A DNA stretch of 64,000 bases from Paenibacillus peoriae (GTDB lineage Bacteria > Bacillota > Bacilli > Paenibacillales > Paenibacillaceae), in assembly GCF_022531965.1 (NCBI RefSeq), contig NZ_CP092831.1:1330001-1394000 (forward strand). The letters run 5' to 3'. The position numbers were made by a program, and so were the translations under genes. The notes beneath the pieces were generated by a model. The model did not search any database. It worked only from the letters and a program-made list of their open reading frames with translations, and was not told the origin of the DNA. This document shows, piece after piece, positions 7,929 to 16,994 of the stretch. Within the stretch, counting starts at the first letter, position 1, and every line of letters starts with the position of its first letter.

Positions 7929-8017
7929 ACTTTTGGCGGCTTCCCCGCGGTGAGCGCATGCTGCTGCTGGCGTTTGCCGAACAGGAAATGGATAGCATAG
8001 CAGCTTCAAAAGCATAA
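7877..8017 (+). CDS. Downstream half of the tail chaperone, reached by -1 frameshift
   Basis: The -1 frame is open from the slippery site (first codon CTA at 7859) to TAA at 8015-8017. An ATG at 7877 would give 46 residues, but it lacks a good ribosome site (only GGGGGA one base before it), so the main product is probably the fusion to XkdN. The sequence (LWVRHHLRPGDFWRLP, AFAEQEMDSIA) is short and helical, as in the T part of chaperone pairs, which recruits the tape measure. Position immediately before the tape measure supports this. Confidence 0.72.
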   Translation: MTTMLYHLWVRHHLRPGDFWRLPRGERMLLLAFAEQEMDSIAASKA

Positions 8018-8038
8018 ACAAGGAGGTGAACATGATAG

Positions 8039-10051
8039 ATGGCAGAAGCATTAAATTACCGCATGAACCTTGTGATTGATCCTAAAAACGTCATTAAGGC
8101 GAACAGAGAATTGCGCGCAATGGAACGTTACTTTGAGCGGATTCAAGGACGTGTGTTGAAAATCGGCCGCACTCGCATGGCCCCGGAAATTGTGCTGAAC
8201 GATATGGTTTCTAAAGGCTTGGATAATTTGTTGAACAAGATTAACCGAGTCAAATCTCAGATTATTAATGCCTCGGGCAGTGTGAATTTGAAGGTAAGCA
8301 GTAGCAGTAGTGTGTCCATCGACGGCATTAGTGGTCTTATAACAGCGTTGGAGAACAACACGAAGGCAGTTAGAGGCAACACTGGTTCAAACATACTAAA
8401 CAGTACAAAACCTAAAGCAGAAGAGGAAAGTAAACTTCCTGCTTGGGCTGAGGCACTGCAAAAGTATAATGAACCTGCTAAGGTTGTTCAGGAAGTGTAC
8501 AAAGGGGTTACAGGTGAAGATTTAAGTCTTCAAACGTTTAAAAAGATGCCCGCCGCTTTTATGGAAACCAGACAAACGTGGAAGGAAGGCGGAGCAAAAG
8601 GAGTACTTAAAAAATTCTTTTTTCCAGATAAGAAAGAAGATGCTGCAGAAGGAAATGCTGAAGGCGCTTCAGGCAATAAAGACCTTTCGGAGATTAAAGA
8701 ATTAATTCAGAAATTAATTCAAGTTACCTCAGATAAATCTACTGGCGGGTTTGGCGGTGGCGGCGCAAGTAGCCCGGGAAGAAGGAACAAACGTTCAGGG
8801 GGTAGAAGATCTGGTAATAGAGGCGGTAGTCGTCGGTCTTCGAGTAGTCAAAGAGATTTTAATTCAAGAGCCGGAGAGATAGCAAGAATTAATATTAGAG
8901 ATCGGAACTCGATACAAGGAAACAGAAGCGGACGACAAAACGCTGGAGGTTCAGCAGAATCCAATCCTCGGATTAACCCTGCCCGAAGGGTTCCAAGCCC
9001 AAGAAATCATCCGAGAAATCCTGGTAATCGCCGCTCTTCCAAGTCGGGTGGTATTCTTAGCTTTGCAGGCGACTTGCTAACGGGTGGAACAGATATAGAT
9101 GCTTCTTCTGTCCTAGATATGGTGAGCGATAGCGGATTAGTTGAAAAAGTGAGTAAGGGCCTGGGCGTAAGCAAAAAGTTCATTAGTGGGCCTTTGGGGG
9201 TTCTGGCAGATGCAGCAAGCATAGCTACAGCAGCTCCGGGCATGGAACGCGCACAAGCGATTGGTTCCACCGTAGGTGGGGCGGTTGGGAGTACGGTAGG
9301 CGGAGCAATTGGAACATTTTTGCTTCCAGGTGTCGGCACTGCTGTTGGCTCATATGTGGGCGGTTTAGCAGGTGACTTTTTAGGGGGCAAAGTGGGCGGT
9401 TGGATTTCAGACCATGGCTCTGAAATAAAGGAAAAGGCATCCAAAGTAACCGGATGGCTTTCTGAGAAGAGCGAAGCCTTTGGTGATAGCATCTCTAACT
9501 TCTTCTCTTTTGGTAAAAAAGATGAACCTAAGAAAGCCCCAGCTAAGCCGCCTGAAGTACCTAAACCTGCTATACCACCTCAACCTGCTGTAGCTGTGGC
9601 TACCAAACCGTTAACACCTATGCCACCATTTCCGGGGTTACCACCCGGCTCTCAAGTGATGTATGGACCTCAGCAACCAGGTGCAAAAGGTGTCCCTAAT
9701 CCTTATGGACCGATGGCTATAGCTAACCAGGGAGTCAATCCCAACCCACTACTGAATACTGCGGCTCATGCGAATAATGGAGCCAAAGCTAAAGGCAAAG
9801 GTAATGGTAATCCGACACCTCAAGTAGTACAGATCAGTCCTGAACAAATGGGAACACTGTCTGGCTTTTTGAAGGATTTTAAAACGGAAACCACCAACCA
9901 ATTCAATCTTCCTGCGGGGGCTGTACAGGTCACTGTACATGAGAACAAGCTGGATGTGGATGGGCTTATTATGCAAATTGGCTACCGTCTCAAAGCTGAA
10001 ATTCTGCGTGCAACGCAGAACACCAAGCCTGTAGGCGCTGTAGCTAAGTAA
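8039..10051 (+). CDS. xkdO: Tape measure protein (XkdO-like)
   Basis: 670 residues from ATG 8039, with AGGAGGTGA at 8021-8029. It follows the chaperone genes as tape measures do. Order of regions: helical N-terminus (1-230), a low-complexity Gly/Arg/Ser/Asn region (about 234-335), a hydrophobic Gly-rich segment with repeated TVGG/GXXXG (about 340-460) that could enter a membrane, a Pro-rich stretch (about 497-555) and a C-terminal domain ending in MQIGYRLKAEILR. The family sets tail length. It is short for a contractile tail, implying a short particle. Local base composition changes inside the gene suggest mosaic exchange. Confidence 0.78.
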   Translation: MAEALNYRMNLVIDPKNVIKANRELRAMERYFERIQGRVLKIGRTRMAPEIVLNDMVSKGLDNLLNKINRVKSQIINASGSVNLKVSSSSSVSIDGISGLITALENNTKAVRGNTGSNILNSTKPKAEEESKLPAWAEALQKYNEPAKVVQEVYKGVTGEDLSLQTFKKMPAAFMETRQTWKEGGAKGVLKKFFFPDKKEDAAEGNAEGASGNKDLSEIKELIQKLIQVTSDKSTGGFGGGGASSPGRRNKRSGGRRSGNRGGSRRSSSSQRDFNSRAGEIARINIRDRNSIQGNRSGRQNAGGSAESNPRINPARRVPSPRNHPRNPGNRRSSKSGGILSFAGDLLTGGTDIDASSVLDMVSDSGLVEKVSKGLGVSKKFISGPLGVLADAASIATAAPGMERAQAIGSTVGGAVGSTVGGAIGTFLLPGVGTAVGSYVGGLAGDFLGGKVGGWISDHGSEIKEKASKVTGWLSEKSEAFGDSISNFFSFGKKDEPKKAPAKPPEVPKPAIPPQPAVAVATKPLTPMPPFPGLPPGSQVMYGPQQPGAKGVPNPYGPMAIANQGVNPNPLLNTAAHANNGAKAKGKGNGNPTPQVVQISPEQMGTLSGFLKDFKTETTNQFNLPAGAVQVTVHENKLDVDGLIMQIGYRLKAEILRATQNTKPVGAVAK

Positions 10052-10087
10052 TACGGTAGATGGGAGTAATGGGGAGGGAGGAAAGAG

Positions 10088-10732
10088 ATGGAATTTAGTT
10101 TGACGGATGGTAAAGGAAAAAAGTTTCAGTTTCCGGTAAATCCTGAGGAAGTGACGATCTCACGGCAAAAAGGGTTTGATACAACGACGATTTTATCCTA
10201 TGGGGAGTTTGACTTCCCGCAAGGGGAGAAGGTGAAGGAAATTTCCTTCTCTTCTTTTTTTCCGAAAGAATACAATCCAGCGTATTGCACATACAAAGAT
10301 ATTCCTGATCCGCAGGAGGCCATGAACACGTTGAATGGCTTTTTGTTATCTAAGAACCCGCTACGTTTTATTATTACGGAGACAGCCGTGAATGTGCCAG
10401 TAATTGTGGCATCTCATAATTCGATCTTTCGCGGCGGCGAGTATGGAGATGTGAATTTTGATCTGTCACTGCGGACCTGGAGTGATATGAAAGTTGCCAA
10501 AAAAGCTGGTGGCACAGGAAGTAAGGCGGCTACGGTTAACAAAAAGCCCCGCACAGATATGAAAGAAAAGAAAAAAATATATACGGTTAAGTCCGGGGAT
10601 TCCTTGTCCAAAATTGCCAAGCTCGAATTGGGGGATAGCTCGCAATGGAGTCGTATTTATCAGCTTAACAAAAAGGTTATTGGGCAAAATCCGAATGCAA
10701 TTAAACCGGGGCAAAAGCTGGTGTTGTCATGA
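10088..10732 (+). CDS. xkdP: LysM tail/baseplate protein (XkdP)
   Basis: 214 residues. The N-terminal domain (FQFPVNPEEVTISRQKGFDT ... QGEKVKEISFSSFFP) is that of XkdP/gp53-like baseplate proteins, and a LysM domain (about 163-213, YTVKSGDSLSKIA) binds peptidoglycan. It follows the tape measure and overlaps the next gene by ATGA at 10729-10732. The role is in baseplate assembly and possibly contact with the cell wall. Confidence 0.9.
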   Translation: MEFSLTDGKGKKFQFPVNPEEVTISRQKGFDTTTILSYGEFDFPQGEKVKEISFSSFFPKEYNPAYCTYKDIPDPQEAMNTLNGFLLSKNPLRFIITETAVNVPVIVASHNSIFRGGEYGDVNFDLSLRTWSDMKVAKKAGGTGSKAATVNKKPRTDMKEKKKIYTVKSGDSLSKIAKLELGDSSQWSRIYQLNKKVIGQNPNAIKPGQKLVLS

Positions 10733-11706
10733 GCTATAAAGTCATTTTACAGGATAAATATGATTTGTCGCCGCTTGTGGAGAACATTAATTTGAGGGAC
10801 TCGCTGGAACAAATCGCCTATCAGGGAACCGTCAATCTAGTCGTTACGTCGGATATGCCCGCTATTTCCCCTGGGATGTCCATTCGGGTTAGCGGGATTC
10901 CTTATGGTAAAAAAGATTATGTTCCCTTGTTGTCCCCTGCCGTGATTTGGGAAGTGGAAACCTCTAACAACGGGCTCAAACGTATGACGCTGACGTTGTA
11001 TGACCGTACAGTGTATTTGGACAAGTCAGAGGATGAATATTTACTCCCTGCCAAGCAGACGGCTACTCAGCGTTTTCAGAAGTATGCTAGGGACTGGAAG
11101 TTGAAAATCGCTTCATTGCCAGATACGAAAAAAACGCTGGGACGCGCCGTATACCGCACACAGTCCATCTATTCTATGATGCTGGGAGATCTGCGCGAAA
11201 CGGCAAAGGCGGGGGGAAAGCTGTATCATCCGCGGATGATTTCTTCCGGGTTGGAGCTGTACGAGCTAGGAACGAACAAAGACGTGTATGTTTTGGAGAG
11301 AGTGACTGATACGACACAGTCCCGCACGCTGGAAGGTGCAGCTACGAGGGTGAAAGTGCTGGCTACGGCGGCTAGTGAAACAGGTAATGAGGTTCCTTCC
11401 AAGGTGATGGCGCTTGAGGAAAAGGACATTGCCAAATATGGGACACTTCAGGTGATCGTGCAGGATGACGAGGTCAAGTCCGGTGCAGCAGCCCGTGAGC
11501 TGGCTAAAAGTAAGCTGAGAGGCATACAGCAAACGATATCGGTAAATGCACCAGATATGAACACGATTCGAGCAGGAGACGCAGTGATGCTAGGTTCCAT
11601 AAAGCTACTGGTCATTTCAGTGAGCAGGGAATTGGGCAACCCCGGCAGTATGTCGCTGGAGCTCGGAACGTATGACGATGTAAAAAGGAGGTTTTACCTT
11701 GAATAA
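10729..11706 (+). CDS. xkdQ: Baseplate hub protein (XkdQ)
   Basis: 325 residues, start overlapping the xkdP stop. The sequence (YKVILQDKYDLSPLVENI ... VIWEVETSNNGLKRMTLTLYDRT, split) corresponds to XkdQ/YqbQ, which resembles the gpD/gp27 hub fold joining tube and baseplate. Adjacent to XkdP and XkdR as in PBSX. The next gene starts 8 bases before its end. Confidence 0.88.
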   Translation: MSYKVILQDKYDLSPLVENINLRDSLEQIAYQGTVNLVVTSDMPAISPGMSIRVSGIPYGKKDYVPLLSPAVIWEVETSNNGLKRMTLTLYDRTVYLDKSEDEYLLPAKQTATQRFQKYARDWKLKIASLPDTKKTLGRAVYRTQSIYSMMLGDLRETAKAGGKLYHPRMISSGLELYELGTNKDVYVLERVTDTTQSRTLEGAATRVKVLATAASETGNEVPSKVMALEEKDIAKYGTLQVIVQDDEVKSGAAARELAKSKLRGIQQTISVNAPDMNTIRAGDAVMLGSIKLLVISVSRELGNPGSMSLELGTYDDVKRRFYLE

Positions 11707-12106
11707 GGACCCCTACGGGCATTTGGCTACTGCGCTGCAATCTTCATTTCATAAGCACACCAAGCAAGCGCTGAGTGGAGTGGGCGCGGTACTAGGCACG
11801 ATCACCTCCACGGGACTCAAGCTGGACGATTTTAAACATGAGCTTCAGGATTATCTGGTCGCGGAGCTGCCGGGACTGCTATCTGTACCACGCCATATGT
11901 ACAAAGGTACCTCAACCGCAGTGGAATCAGAAAATTGGGAAGGCAAAGAGCTGAAAACTTCCTTTTATATCGGGGAAGACGAGCTGGAGGATGTGAATCT
12001 CAGTTTGAACGAAGGACTCAAGCCCGGAGATCGTGTACTTGCGGTTCGGGTGAATAGCGGCAATGATGTGGTGGTCGTGTGCAAGGTGGTGAGTGGACGT
12101 GGCTAA
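11699..12106 (+). CDS. xkdR: Baseplate protein XkdR (DUF2577)
   Basis: 135 residues from TTG 11699, with GGAGG about 8 bases upstream inside xkdQ. The second half (LKPGDRVLAVRVNSGNDVVVV) is a small beta-barrel pattern typical of DUF2577. In PBSX-type tails it lies between hub and XkdS and belongs to the inner baseplate. Confidence 0.85.
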   Translation: MNKDPYGHLATALQSSFHKHTKQALSGVGAVLGTITSTGLKLDDFKHELQDYLVAELPGLLSVPRHMYKGTSTAVESENWEGKELKTSFYIGEDELEDVNLSLNEGLKPGDRVLAVRVNSGNDVVVVCKVVSGRG

Positions 12107-12563
12107 TTTATTTCCTGAAACAGATGATGTGATCTGGACAGACACGGATATGACCGACCCGGATGTACTGGAGGATAACCGCGCAGTATTTGGGCGAAGC
12201 TGGCGGTTTGATTTTGAAGCCGGTGAGTTTGTTATGAGCCCTAGTCGTAAAATCGTGACTACAGGGGAGAAGGAAGCGTGGGTACAGTGGTGTGAAAAAG
12301 CGATTCGCACTCCTCGCTACCGGCATGTGATCTATTCACCTGACTATGGGAGTGAGCTGGAGGAGCTCATTGGCAGCAGCTATGGGCACGGTGTGCAGGA
12401 AAGTGAAATTAAACGCATGGTCACAGAGGTGCTACTAGCAGATGCACGTACGGCTAGTGTGGATCAGTTCACGTTTCGCTGGGAAGGCGAGGCGTGCCAT
12501 TTTAGCTGCCAGATTACGAACGTGCGGGATGAAACGGAAATTGTGGAAAGTGTGGTGATCTAA
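12099..12563 (+). CDS. xkdS: Baseplate wedge protein XkdS (DUF2634, gp25-like)
   Basis: About 154 residues from GTG 12099; GTG 12093 is also in frame but too close to AAGGTGG (12083-12089). The motif RFDFEAGEFVMSPSRKIV and RHVIYSPDYGSELEELIG are characteristic of the gp25/lysozyme-like wedge fold of DUF2634 proteins, structural in this family. It overlaps xkdR by 8 bases and touches xkdT. Confidence 0.88.
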   Translation: MANLFPETDDVIWTDTDMTDPDVLEDNRAVFGRSWRFDFEAGEFVMSPSRKIVTTGEKEAWVQWCEKAIRTPRYRHVIYSPDYGSELEELIGSSYGHGVQESEIKRMVTEVLLADARTASVDQFTFRWEGEACHFSCQITNVRDETEIVESVVI

Positions 12564-13714
12564 TGGCAGACTTGCCGGAATATTTGGTAGACCAGACGGA
12601 AGAGGAAATTTTAAATCGAATGCTGGAAAAAGTGCCTTCGGATATTGATAAGTCCGAGGGCTCTTTTATTTGGGATGCGCAGGCGCCGGTGGCATTCATG
12701 CTCTCGGAAGCGGCGATCTGGGCGCAGGAGCTGCTGCGTCGGGGCTTTGCCAGCACAGCAGCCAGCGACAACCCGGATTTTCGTTCGCCGGAGCTGGATT
12801 TGCGGACAGCAGAGCATGGGGTGACACGGCGAGAAGCGGTTGCGGCCTCAGGTATGGTTACGTTCACGGGCACAGCGGGAACGACTGTCCCGGCGGGGAC
12901 CTTGGTGGCGACCCCGGCAGATGATGTATCCGGGGAAGCTTCTATTGAGTATGCGACCACGGCTTCGGTCACGCTGGATGAACAAGGTGCCGGGGAAGCG
13001 GCTATTCGGGCGGTCAACCCCGGGCGCAGCGGTAATGTACCTGCGGGCGTCATCCAGGTGATGGCCACTCCGATTAGCGGGGTTGCCTCTGTGATCAATA
13101 CGGAGCAAACCAAAAGCGGTACAGACGTTGAGAGCGACCAGCTGTTGCTGGAGCGTTTTTATGCCAAGGTGCGGAACCAGGGCACAAGCGGCAACAAGGC
13201 GCAGTATACTCAGTGGGCGAATGAGATTGCTGGAGTGGGTGGCGTGGAAGTAGTTCCGCTCTGGAAAGGACCGGGAACAGTGGGGTTATATGTGCTGGAT
13301 ACGGATAAACGCGCAGCCAGCCCAGATATCGTCGCTGCGGTGCAGAAGTACATCGATCCGACGCAGGATGGACAAGGAGAAGGACTGGCGCCAGCGGGCC
13401 CTGTGGTGACGATCATGCCAGCAGCAGAAGTGGAGATTAACATCTCAGTCAAGGTACAGCGTACCAAAGAGAAGCCGTCCACACTGGATGAAATCAAAAA
13501 GCTCATCGAGAGCGGTGTGCGGACGTATTTGAAGCAGCTTGCCTTTTACAAGGAAGACCCGTTGGTACGGTATACCCGGATTTCTGCTGTTTTGCTCGAT
13601 ATTCCGATTATTATTGATTTCTCTGAACTGAAAATCAATGGACAGAGCAATCAGAATATTGAGATTGGCTCAGGCCAGGTAGCCGTGCTGGGGACGGTGA
13701 GCGTCAGTGAGTAA
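12563..13714 (+). CDS. xkdT: Baseplate J-like protein (XkdT)
   Basis: 383 residues, ATG overlapping the xkdS stop (TAATG). Residues about 90-180 (GMVTFTGTAGTTVPAGTLVATP ... AVNPGRSGNVPAGVI, split) carry the baseplate_J signature; this wedge protein triggers sheath contraction in contractile tails. GC-rich coding and order agree with neighbouring baseplate genes. Confidence 0.93.
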   Translation: MADLPEYLVDQTEEEILNRMLEKVPSDIDKSEGSFIWDAQAPVAFMLSEAAIWAQELLRRGFASTAASDNPDFRSPELDLRTAEHGVTRREAVAASGMVTFTGTAGTTVPAGTLVATPADDVSGEASIEYATTASVTLDEQGAGEAAIRAVNPGRSGNVPAGVIQVMATPISGVASVINTEQTKSGTDVESDQLLLERFYAKVRNQGTSGNKAQYTQWANEIAGVGGVEVVPLWKGPGTVGLYVLDTDKRAASPDIVAAVQKYIDPTQDGQGEGLAPAGPVVTIMPAAEVEINISVKVQRTKEKPSTLDEIKKLIESGVRTYLKQLAFYKEDPLVRYTRISAVLLDIPIIIDFSELKINGQSNQNIEIGSGQVAVLGTVSVSE

Positions 13715-14381
13715 CAATGGAACGAACAGTTTTGGCGATTTATTGAATAACCCAGACCAGGGAAAACATGCAAACCGTAGTGGCACTTTGGTTAATCGAG
13801 TAACGATAGCGGAAGATACAGTGGGCCAAATGAGCAGCGAGCGAGGACGTGAGCTGCTTTCCTATTTGCCTTCCTATTACGAAACCTCACGCGTGATGCG
13901 TTCCGATATGGATGCTAAAGGAAGCGAATTGGACGCCTTGTATCTTGCAATGGATGCAACGGTGGGACAGTTTTTTGTACGTACCGCCACATGGGGGTTG
14001 GAACGCTGGGAAATGGAGTTGGGGATTGAAACCGATCTGGCGAAGCCATTGGACCAACGGCGTGCGGTGGTGGAGTCGAAGCTGCGAGGGGCAGGAACTT
14101 TTTCCGGTCGGCTTGTCAAAAATGTAGCAGAGGCGTATGACGGAGGTACGGTAGATGTTATTTTTCACCCTGCCGAATGGGGATTTACGGTCAAATTTAT
14201 AGATACCATCGGGATTCCGCCCAACGTGGAGGACCTGAAAGCAACCATTGAGGAGATCAAGCCCGCCCACATGGCAGTGGAGTATAAATTACGCTACCTG
14301 ACCATTGCCGAAGTGGAGTCTATGACCCTCTATGAAAATGAACATACAACACAGGATAGATATTTAGGAGGTGGCGCATAA
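13707..14381 (+). CDS. xkdU: Baseplate protein XkdU (DUF2313)
   Basis: 224 residues from GTG 13707, overlapping xkdT by 8 bases. From residue 42 (SSERGRELLSYLPSYYETS) it follows the XkdU/YmfQ family, which connects wedge and fibre. The first 41 residues are extra compared with the usual start, and an internal ATG at 13830 is an alternative but has no clear ribosome site. Confidence 0.85.
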   Translation: MSNNGTNSFGDLLNNPDQGKHANRSGTLVNRVTIAEDTVGQMSSERGRELLSYLPSYYETSRVMRSDMDAKGSELDALYLAMDATVGQFFVRTATWGLERWEMELGIETDLAKPLDQRRAVVESKLRGAGTFSGRLVKNVAEAYDGGTVDVIFHPAEWGFTVKFIDTIGIPPNVEDLKATIEEIKPAHMAVEYKLRYLTIAEVESMTLYENEHTTQDRYLGGGA

Positions 14382-14382
14382 C

Positions 14383-16980
14383 ATGGCAAGTGAAAAAACA
14401 CCGAATCTTGGTTTAAATCAAATTGACCGCACATCGCCCAAAACAACGTATTTTGATCTGGAGAAGTATTTGGATGAAAACTGGCGCTCTGTAGATGAAT
14501 TTGCGGGTGACGTGAATGACGGTGTAAATGAGATCAAGAAGCGTTTGGATACGACAGAGCGTAAGGCAGTAACTCTCGAACCCGGAGTACAGATTGTTCA
14601 TACGGAAAAGGCTGCCCCATTTTCGTTGACGGGCCTGAGCGGGCGTACGTTGGTGAATTTGTTGGGACGCTTAGGCTCAGGTGACCAAATCGGTAGCCTT
14701 TTAGGTTGGGAAGCCGATCTTGCAGTTGATACATCTAATAAGGCGCAGGGCATGGGATCAATCAAGGTCACTGCAAAGAACGCCACTGGCGTGTATAACG
14801 TGTACAGTAGCGGATTAAAGCTTATTGGCGGAAGGTACTATATCGCCCTGGCTGATGTTAAAAACATCAATGCTTCAAACAATATTTATGTAAACTTTTC
14901 TACGGGTGGTAATAAGGCGCTCAAGCAATCCATAGATAAAAGTCAATTTGTAACGATCTATACAAAATGTGCACCGGCAAACGATACTACGATAAACTTG
15001 GAAGTTTCATCGATTTCAACAGCAACGGGTCAAGCTTTTTATGCAGACGCTATTCGTCTTTATGAGATTAACGCTTCAGATTATGCTGCCTTAGATAGCA
15101 TGACCGCTGAACAGATAGTTACTAAATATCCATATGTGGACAGCGTAATGCCTGTACGTAATCCTTATGCGATTAGATATGGGGAGAATCTATTGCCGCC
15201 GTTCTATGAGTGGGGGGTAAGCGCAGCGGCTACGGGCAAAGCGTCGATAAAAGGTCCTTATAGTCTTAATATCACCACGACAACACTTAATAGCTATGTT
15301 CGGTATAAGACTAAAGTAGTACCAAACACTAATTATTCATGGTCCCTCACTCATTCGGGGCAAGTGGCGGTATCGGATAAAAACGACGCTAATCTTTTGG
15401 TTCCGTACACCACCAACCAAACGGGGTCGTTTAATTCAGGCACGAACGACGAAGTTTACTTTTATGTCAGTAACAACACTGTCGCTACGGGAACCTTCAC
15501 CTTCACTAACCCTATGCTAAACATAGGTAGTACAGCCAAACCGTTCAAACCGCGCCAAGATTCCATGTTAGCGTTGCAAACAGACCTGTACGCTGATCCA
15601 GTTACAGGAGCTAATGCGGATACAGTGTTTGAACGAGATGGGCAATACTTCAAAAGCAAGACCTGGCACGGGGTTACATTAGACGGCGCTGTTAACTGGA
15701 ACGCTAGTTCGCCTGGTCAATCATTTCCAGGTTTCAAAGTTGTCTATACTGCCCCGAATCAGTTTCCGGCGTGGATTAGCTATTCTGATAAATCCGTTAA
15801 GCATGATGGAAAAATATTAAATACAGCTAAGACGGGAGGGCAATGGTCTACGTTGGGGGCCGATGCAACAGAAACATCCATTGATGGGTCTATTTACGTT
15901 TCTGTCCCTGTCGCGGATAGTGGGTGGGCTGACGGTTACACGCCAACACAGGATGACATTAAAGCCTATTTCTATGGATACAAGGCATATGATGCTAACA
16001 CCATAACGCCAGCCAACGCTCAAGCCTCCACCATGGCAACGTGGTCAGGCACAGGTACCAAATATTGGGTGCAACGCGTGGGCGCTCCTAACTTTACCCA
16101 ATCCGTACCGCAACTGTCTTATACAGGGTACACACCATACCAACTTGTATATCAGCTTGCATCGCCTACCGTGGAGCCAATTGTATCCGAGGGGCAACTA
16201 TCATTTGTTGAAGGAGATAATCAGGTTGAAGTAGGTACGGGGCTGATTGTTAGGGAGGAATCTAAACCTGCAATTTCCAGTAACCAATACTGGATTAATG
16301 GTTCTTTAAACGGTGTTAGTAAACTTCGGGAGAAGACCAATAAAATTATTGCCGTTTATAAAAACGGTAAGAAAGATAGTTGGGGAACAGTTAGTCACAC
16401 CGATGATGTCAAAAACCTATATGGGCTTACCCAGGCTTATATATCAACTGCTAGGTTCGATCCATCGGCATCCTACAGCACAACATACTTGACGCTTGAA
16501 ACCTCGCCAATCGTACCATTTGCAGGCTCTTATGCAGCTAACGAAAAAACGCTGCTTGAAGACTTGGCAGACAGTGTACAACAAAATACGGCGCGCGTGA
16601 GTGTGCTTGAGAACAAGAAGGCTGACAAAGATAATCCTACATGGCTTACTCCTACGTTGCTGAATGGATGGACTAACAGGGCTCCAGATTTAAGCCAGAT
16701 ATCTTACTTAAAAGATTCGGCGGGGTATATTCACATAAAAGGAGTGGCTAAACCTGGAGCGTTAAACACTTCAATGTTCCAATTGCCAGCAGGATACAGG
16801 CCATCGCTTTCAATTGTGGCAGTAGTGGCGGCAAATACTGATAATGCGCATGATGTTATGGGACGTATTAATATTGGAGCTAATGGTAATGTTGCTATGG
16901 TTCCTGTAGTTGGGATCACGATAACGGATACTGGCTGGGTTAGTTTGGACAGTTTGCCGCCATTCCTTGCAGAAAAATAG
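14383..16980 (+). CDS. Tail fibre / receptor-binding protein
   Basis: About 865 residues from ATG 14383, with AGGAGGTGG at 14367-14375. The N-terminus (TPNLGLNQIDRTSPKTTYFDLEKYL, split at 20) is the baseplate-attaching part; the long middle is Thr/Asn/Ser/Ala-rich beta sandwich-like sequence resembling carbohydrate-binding modules; a coiled-coil-like stretch (about 735-755) precedes the tip. It follows XkdU as XkdV does. Composition is more AT-rich than the baseplate genes, as expected for an exchanged specificity module. The target receptor is unknown. Confidence 0.75.
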   Translation: MASEKTPNLGLNQIDRTSPKTTYFDLEKYLDENWRSVDEFAGDVNDGVNEIKKRLDTTERKAVTLEPGVQIVHTEKAAPFSLTGLSGRTLVNLLGRLGSGDQIGSLLGWEADLAVDTSNKAQGMGSIKVTAKNATGVYNVYSSGLKLIGGRYYIALADVKNINASNNIYVNFSTGGNKALKQSIDKSQFVTIYTKCAPANDTTINLEVSSISTATGQAFYADAIRLYEINASDYAALDSMTAEQIVTKYPYVDSVMPVRNPYAIRYGENLLPPFYEWGVSAAATGKASIKGPYSLNITTTTLNSYVRYKTKVVPNTNYSWSLTHSGQVAVSDKNDANLLVPYTTNQTGSFNSGTNDEVYFYVSNNTVATGTFTFTNPMLNIGSTAKPFKPRQDSMLALQTDLYADPVTGANADTVFERDGQYFKSKTWHGVTLDGAVNWNASSPGQSFPGFKVVYTAPNQFPAWISYSDKSVKHDGKILNTAKTGGQWSTLGADATETSIDGSIYVSVPVADSGWADGYTPTQDDIKAYFYGYKAYDANTITPANAQASTMATWSGTGTKYWVQRVGAPNFTQSVPQLSYTGYTPYQLVYQLASPTVEPIVSEGQLSFVEGDNQVEVGTGLIVREESKPAISSNQYWINGSLNGVSKLREKTNKIIAVYKNGKKDSWGTVSHTDDVKNLYGLTQAYISTARFDPSASYSTTYLTLETSPIVPFAGSYAANEKTLLEDLADSVQQNTARVSVLENKKADKDNPTWLTPTLLNGWTNRAPDLSQISYLKDSAGYIHIKGVAKPGALNTSMFQLPAGYRPSLSIVAVVAANTDNAHDVMGRINIGANGNVAMVPVVGITITDTGWVSLDSLPPFLAEK

Positions 16981-16994
16981 AGGGGGTATAACAC

